64,000 nucleotides of DNA from Mycobacterium dioxanotrophicus (GTDB lineage: Bacteria; Actinomycetota; Actinomycetes; Mycobacteriales; Mycobacteriaceae): the NCBI RefSeq assembly GCF_002157835.1, contig NZ_CP020809.1, positions 6,944,001 to 7,008,000 of the forward strand. Direction: 5' to 3'. This document shows, in pieces, positions 61,484 to 64,000 of this stretch (positions are counted from its first letter, which is position 1; each line of letters starts with the position of its first letter). The position numbers were made by a program, and so were the translations under genes. The notes under the pieces are model-generated. The model was not told the DNA's origin, did no database searches, and saw nothing but the letters and a program-made list of their open reading frames with translations.

Positions 61484-61935
61484 CTGATGCAGGATTGCGG
61501 AGCGGGCAACTCGCTGCGGCGGCGGGTGTGAACGTCGAGACGTTGCGGTACTACGAGCGGCGTGGGTTGTTGGCCGAACCGCAGCGATCATTGGGCGGCC
61601 ATCGCTTGTACCCGGCGCACGCAGTCACGATGCTCCGGATGATCAAAGCGGCGCAGCGTCTGGGTTTCACTCTCGAAGAGGTCGCGGACCTGTTGGCCGC
61701 GACGCGGGCGGGCTCCCGATCGGATGCGGGGTTGCGGGCTCGTGCGCAGACCAAGCTGGTCGAGATCGACGAGAAACTCGCCGAACTCACAGCGGTGCGC
61801 GACACTCTGCGCGCCGCGCTGGAGGCAGGTTGTGATGATCTGCTGGTGTGCGTCGAAAGCCCCTGTTGCCCATTGCCGTTCGCCAGTGATGACGCGTGCG
61901 AGCCACAGGTGGAGCAGGGCGGCTGCTGCGGATAG
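61480..61935 (+). CDS. MerR-family metal-responsive regulator with Cys-rich tail
   Basis: This 151-residue regulator has the MerR winged helix (GQLAAAAGVNVETLRYYERRGLL, GGHRLY) and a long dimer helix (LRARAQTKLVEIDEKLAELTAVRDTL). A metal loop follows: Cys in EAGCDDLLVC and ESPCCPLPF, and a tail of CEP and GGCCG. This matches the layout of Hg/metalloid sensors, with extra cysteines at the end. It overlaps the preceding gene. It should activate the promoter at 61101 when metal binds. Confidence 0.9.
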   Translation: MTDAGLRSGQLAAAAGVNVETLRYYERRGLLAEPQRSLGGHRLYPAHAVTMLRMIKAAQRLGFTLEEVADLLAATRAGSRSDAGLRARAQTKLVEIDEKLAELTAVRDTLRAALEAGCDDLLVCVESPCCPLPFASDDACEPQVEQGGCCG

Positions 61936-62028
61936 CTTCCGCAAACGATGTGGGCGGACCGACACCGCAACAGATGTGGGCGCGGGCGATCAGCCGCGCC
62001 CTGGCACTTCGAGAGAGGACATGCCGAA

Positions 62029-63009
62029 TTGTCGTCGCCGTTGACCGACTGGCTCGAACGCCACCAGATTCCGATCTACCTCGCAGGGCTCGCTGCCGGC
62101 GCTGCCGTCGGAGCGGTCTGGCCGGCAGGCGGGCATGCGTGGGAGGCCGCTATCTACCCGGTACTCGGCGCCTTGCTGTATGCCACGTTTCTGCAGGTTC
62201 CGTTCACCAAACTGACTGCGGCGTTTCGTGATGTCCGGTTTTTGTCTGCAGTCCTGGCGGTGAACTTCATCGTGGTGCCGCTGGTCGTCGCCGCCCTGGT
62301 CACCGTCGTGTCGCTGCCTCAAGCCGTGCTGCTCGGGGTGCTGCTGACGCTGCTCGCGCCGTGCATCGATTACGTCATCGTGTTCTGCGGGCTGGCAGGC
62401 GGCGACAACCAACGCCTGCTGGCCGCCGCGCCGCTGCTCATGCTGGTTCAGATGCTGGCCCTGCCGCTGCTGCTGTGGTTGTTCGTCGGCCCCGAACTCG
62501 CCGACATCGTCGACGTCGGCCCCTTCCTGGAGGCGTTCCTCATCCTCATCGTGGTACCTCTGCTGTTGGCATGGGCCACAGAAACACTCGCTGACCGCCA
62601 CCGCAGCGGAGAAGTAATCACCTCGGCGATGACAGCGGCCATGGTGCCCCTCATGACCGCAACCCTGTTCGTGGTGGTCGCCAGCCAGTTCCCCAAGATC
62701 AGCCATCAACTCGATCAGGTTCTCCAAGTGGTCCCGATCTATGCTGCGTTCCTGGTCATCATGGCGGCGGTTGGGCTGGGCGTGGTGCGCGTGCTCGGGT
62801 TCGACAGTGGGCGGGGCCGGGCATTGATCTTCACCGGGGCCACCCGCAACTCCCTCGTCGTACTACCGCTGGCGCTCGCACTACCCGCCGCCTACGCGAT
62901 CACGCCGGCCATCGTGGTCAGCCAGACCCTCGTGGAACTGCTCGGCATGATCATCTATGTCCGCGCCATCCCCAGACTGGTACCCGTGAGAACGCCTGCC
63001 GCGCAGTAG
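62029..63009 (+). CDS. ACR3/bile-acid-symporter-fold transporter (arsenite efflux-like)
   Basis: This is a membrane protein of about 326 residues with ten hydrophobic helices. The markers are VLGALLYATFLQVPFTKL, FIVVPLVVAALV, LLTLLAPCIDYVIVFCGLAGGD (a Cys in helix 4, as in ACR3), and GATRNSLVVLPLALALP (the conserved TRN stretch). ACR3 proteins extrude arsenite. Here a MerR regulator replaces ArsR, so another metalloid or metal is possible. The start TTG 62029 has GAGAGAGGA upstream. The nearby ATG at 62021 is out of frame and the longer frame has no ribosome site. Confidence 0.87.
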   Translation: MSSPLTDWLERHQIPIYLAGLAAGAAVGAVWPAGGHAWEAAIYPVLGALLYATFLQVPFTKLTAAFRDVRFLSAVLAVNFIVVPLVVAALVTVVSLPQAVLLGVLLTLLAPCIDYVIVFCGLAGGDNQRLLAAAPLLMLVQMLALPLLLWLFVGPELADIVDVGPFLEAFLILIVVPLLLAWATETLADRHRSGEVITSAMTAAMVPLMTATLFVVVASQFPKISHQLDQVLQVVPIYAAFLVIMAAVGLGVVRVLGFDSGRGRALIFTGATRNSLVVLPLALALPAAYAITPAIVVSQTLVELLGMIIYVRAIPRLVPVRTPAAQ

Positions 63010-63096
63010 CCGCGGGCCTGGTCCAGCGGGAGTACCGCGCGCCGGCACTGTGGGAACGGCCGGGCCTGCGCCACCGGTGTGGGTTCCAGCCGAAAT

Positions 63097-63116
63097 TCGA
63101 GTAGTCGACTACTCGA
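63097..63116. promoter_or_regulatory. 20-base perfect palindrome
   Basis: TCGAGTAGTCGACTACTCGA has no unpaired centre. Just after it, CCGCCG-AATC-CGGCGG (63121-63136) forms a GC-rich hairpin. The pair lies between the transporter stop and the next gene, and could be an operator plus a terminator. The remainder of 63010-63228 shows nothing else. Confidence 0.5.
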
Positions 63117-63228
63117 TATTCCGCCGAATCCGGCGGCGACAATCGGAATGCTCAGCCGAAGTCGCACACGCGAGGAAGTGGTCGGTATGCCCCCTAGTCC
63201 GCTTGACAAGTCCCCGCTGAGCTGACCA

Positions 63229-64000
63229 GTGAGCTGCTCACCCGACCCGCGCCTCGACGACCTCCTCACCGTCGCGGAACGCTCCTACGAGGCACTGAGA
63301 GCGCACATCGAGTCATTGCCACCGGCGGTTGGCCGTGAGTTGGCCGAGCTGGCCGCCGATTACGGCCAAGAGGTGGCGCACAACGCCGACCGGATGGCCG
63401 AGGCGCCGCTGATCCTGCGAGTTGCAGGACTGCTGTGCCTCCACAGTGGTGAGATGGCTGCAGCCATCAACTGCAACCTGATCGCGTGCGAGGTCGACAA
63501 GGTCTTGGCGGAAGAGCCGGAGGCCTACGAAGCCGTGCGGCTGTCGTGTGAGAGTCTGGGCGAACTCGCCCGCAGCATCGCCCAACCGAAACTCGTCTTC
63601 GATGCGCTGGCGACCGCAGCCGACGCGGCGTACTTCCAGGCCGGTGCGTACCAGCAACGCGGCGAGCGGGACAGTTACCACACCGTCTTGAGGCAAGCTC
63701 TCGCCGCCTGCGTGCGTGCGGTCGAATTCGTCGAGGCCGCGACCGCCTTTCGGTTACGCGTCTTCGTCAGCTTGATCACCCAGACCGTTGTCGAGGCGAT
63801 GGGCGCGCTGGGCTGGTTCGAGGGCCATGACGAGGTCGAGGTCCGAGAGCAGCTGCGGACGCTGGCCCTGGCCATCGAAACCTATGTGCCGAACGACTTC
63901 TCGATCAGCGGTGACCCGGCGATCAGCGCGGAGTCCGCCGCTAGGCTGGCCCGATTGTCGTACGAATACGGCAGCCCAGACCACGGCCGTGGCCGACTAC
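63229..64000 (+). CDS. Unknown helical protein, cut by the window end
   Basis: The frame opens at GTG 63229, two codons after an in-frame TGA, and stays open for 257 codons to the window edge. The product is Ala/Glu/Leu-rich and helical throughout (LDDLLTVAERSYEALRAHIE, RELAELAADYGQEVAHNADR, VEAATAFRLRVFVSLITQT), with no recognised motif. The pattern suggests a helical-bundle or repeat protein. The strand is judged correct because the opposite-strand frames are broken and of poor composition. Confidence 0.6.
   Translation, partial: MSCSPDPRLDDLLTVAERSYEALRAHIESLPPAVGRELAELAADYGQEVAHNADRMAEAPLILRVAGLLCLHSGEMAAAINCNLIACEVDKVLAEEPEAYEAVRLSCESLGELARSIAQPKLVFDALATAADAAYFQAGAYQQRGERDSYHTVLRQALAACVRAVEFVEAATAFRLRVFVSLITQTVVEAMGALGWFEGHDEVEVREQLRTLALAIETYVPNDFSISGDPAISAESAARLARLSYEYGSPDHGRGRL

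Noticed and set aside
61948..62028. Longer N-terminus for the ACR3-like transporter
   Set aside because: The extension is Arg/His-rich with no counterpart in the family and no ribosome site; TTG 62029 begins just before the first conserved region.
1..64000. tRNA, rRNA, CRISPR arrays, insertion sequences or prophage genes
   Set aside because: Read for T-loop/anticodon patterns, regularly spaced repeats, transposase motifs and flanking inverted repeats; none found by eye.

Overview
The window is a GC-rich stretch of actinobacterial chromosome and almost certainly comes from a fast-growing mycobacterium (Mycolicibacterium, close to M. smegmatis). Several family-level matches support this. There is an MspA-family porin-like protein, an MmpS/MmpL operon, and an Rv0455c-like secreted protein. 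There are PknK-type kinases fused to MalT-like ATPases, a mycofactocin-type SDR, and an adjacent gene pair matching the atypical topoisomerase TopoN/TopoM of M. smegmatis. I see no rRNA, tRNA, CRISPR array, insertion sequence or phage gene, so this reads as ordinary chromosome rich in paralogues and regulators.

Layout. 1-5.9 kb: molybdenum hydroxylase subunits on the minus strand (the large one runs off the left edge), a secreted lipase-like protein and a conserved hypothetical. 6.0-11.5 kb: an aminoglycoside phosphotransferase homologue, a catalase-family/cytochrome b561 pair, a cell-wall amidase, a MerR-peroxiredoxin fusion and an SDR. 11.6-15.0 kb: the first PknK-like kinase. 15.0-21.9 kb: a catabolic block with a TetR regulator, a RibB-like protein lacking its catalytic loop, an APC permease, two SDRs, a flavin reductase and a luciferase-like monooxygenase. 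A TTGAAC-N4-GTTCAA palindrome recurs upstream of these genes. 22-30 kb: a small secreted protein, an MspA-like protein, UppP, an operon of M24 peptidase, small-molecule kinase and PLP phospho-lyase, a PAS-ANTAR regulator, and a divergent Hsp20/MerR pair. 30-39.4 kb: TetR, two alpha/beta hydrolases, a DsbA-like protein, a third kinase-STAND fusion, PhoU, a beta-propeller lipoprotein and a ThrE-type exporter.

39.5-44.2 kb: an mmpS-mmpL operon translationally coupled to an Rv0455c-like gene and facing its own TetR. 44.2-49.3 kb: a YigZ-family protein and TopoN/TopoM. 49.3-52.9 kb: small genes, including a dodecin, and an OmpR-type regulator whose receiver looks degenerate. 53-56.6 kb: a peptidoglycan-remodelling block (NlpC/P60 hydrolase, BlaR/BlaI, L,D-transpeptidase) with related dyads upstream of each unit, a candidate local BlaI regulon. 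57-61.1 kb: a second PknK paralogue broken by a one-base insertion in a T run inside the activation segment. 61.1-63.0 kb: a MerR-controlled, apparently leaderless operon with a Cys-Cys-Ser-Phe-Phe protein and an ACR3-like transporter. The right edge cuts an unknown helical protein.

The recurring theme is compact regulator-plus-target modules whose operators can be read directly: two MerR promoters with 18-bp spacers, two TetR-type palindromes, one set of BlaI-type dyads and a dyad between hsp20 and its regulator. All functional assignments are from motif recognition by eye. No database search was run.
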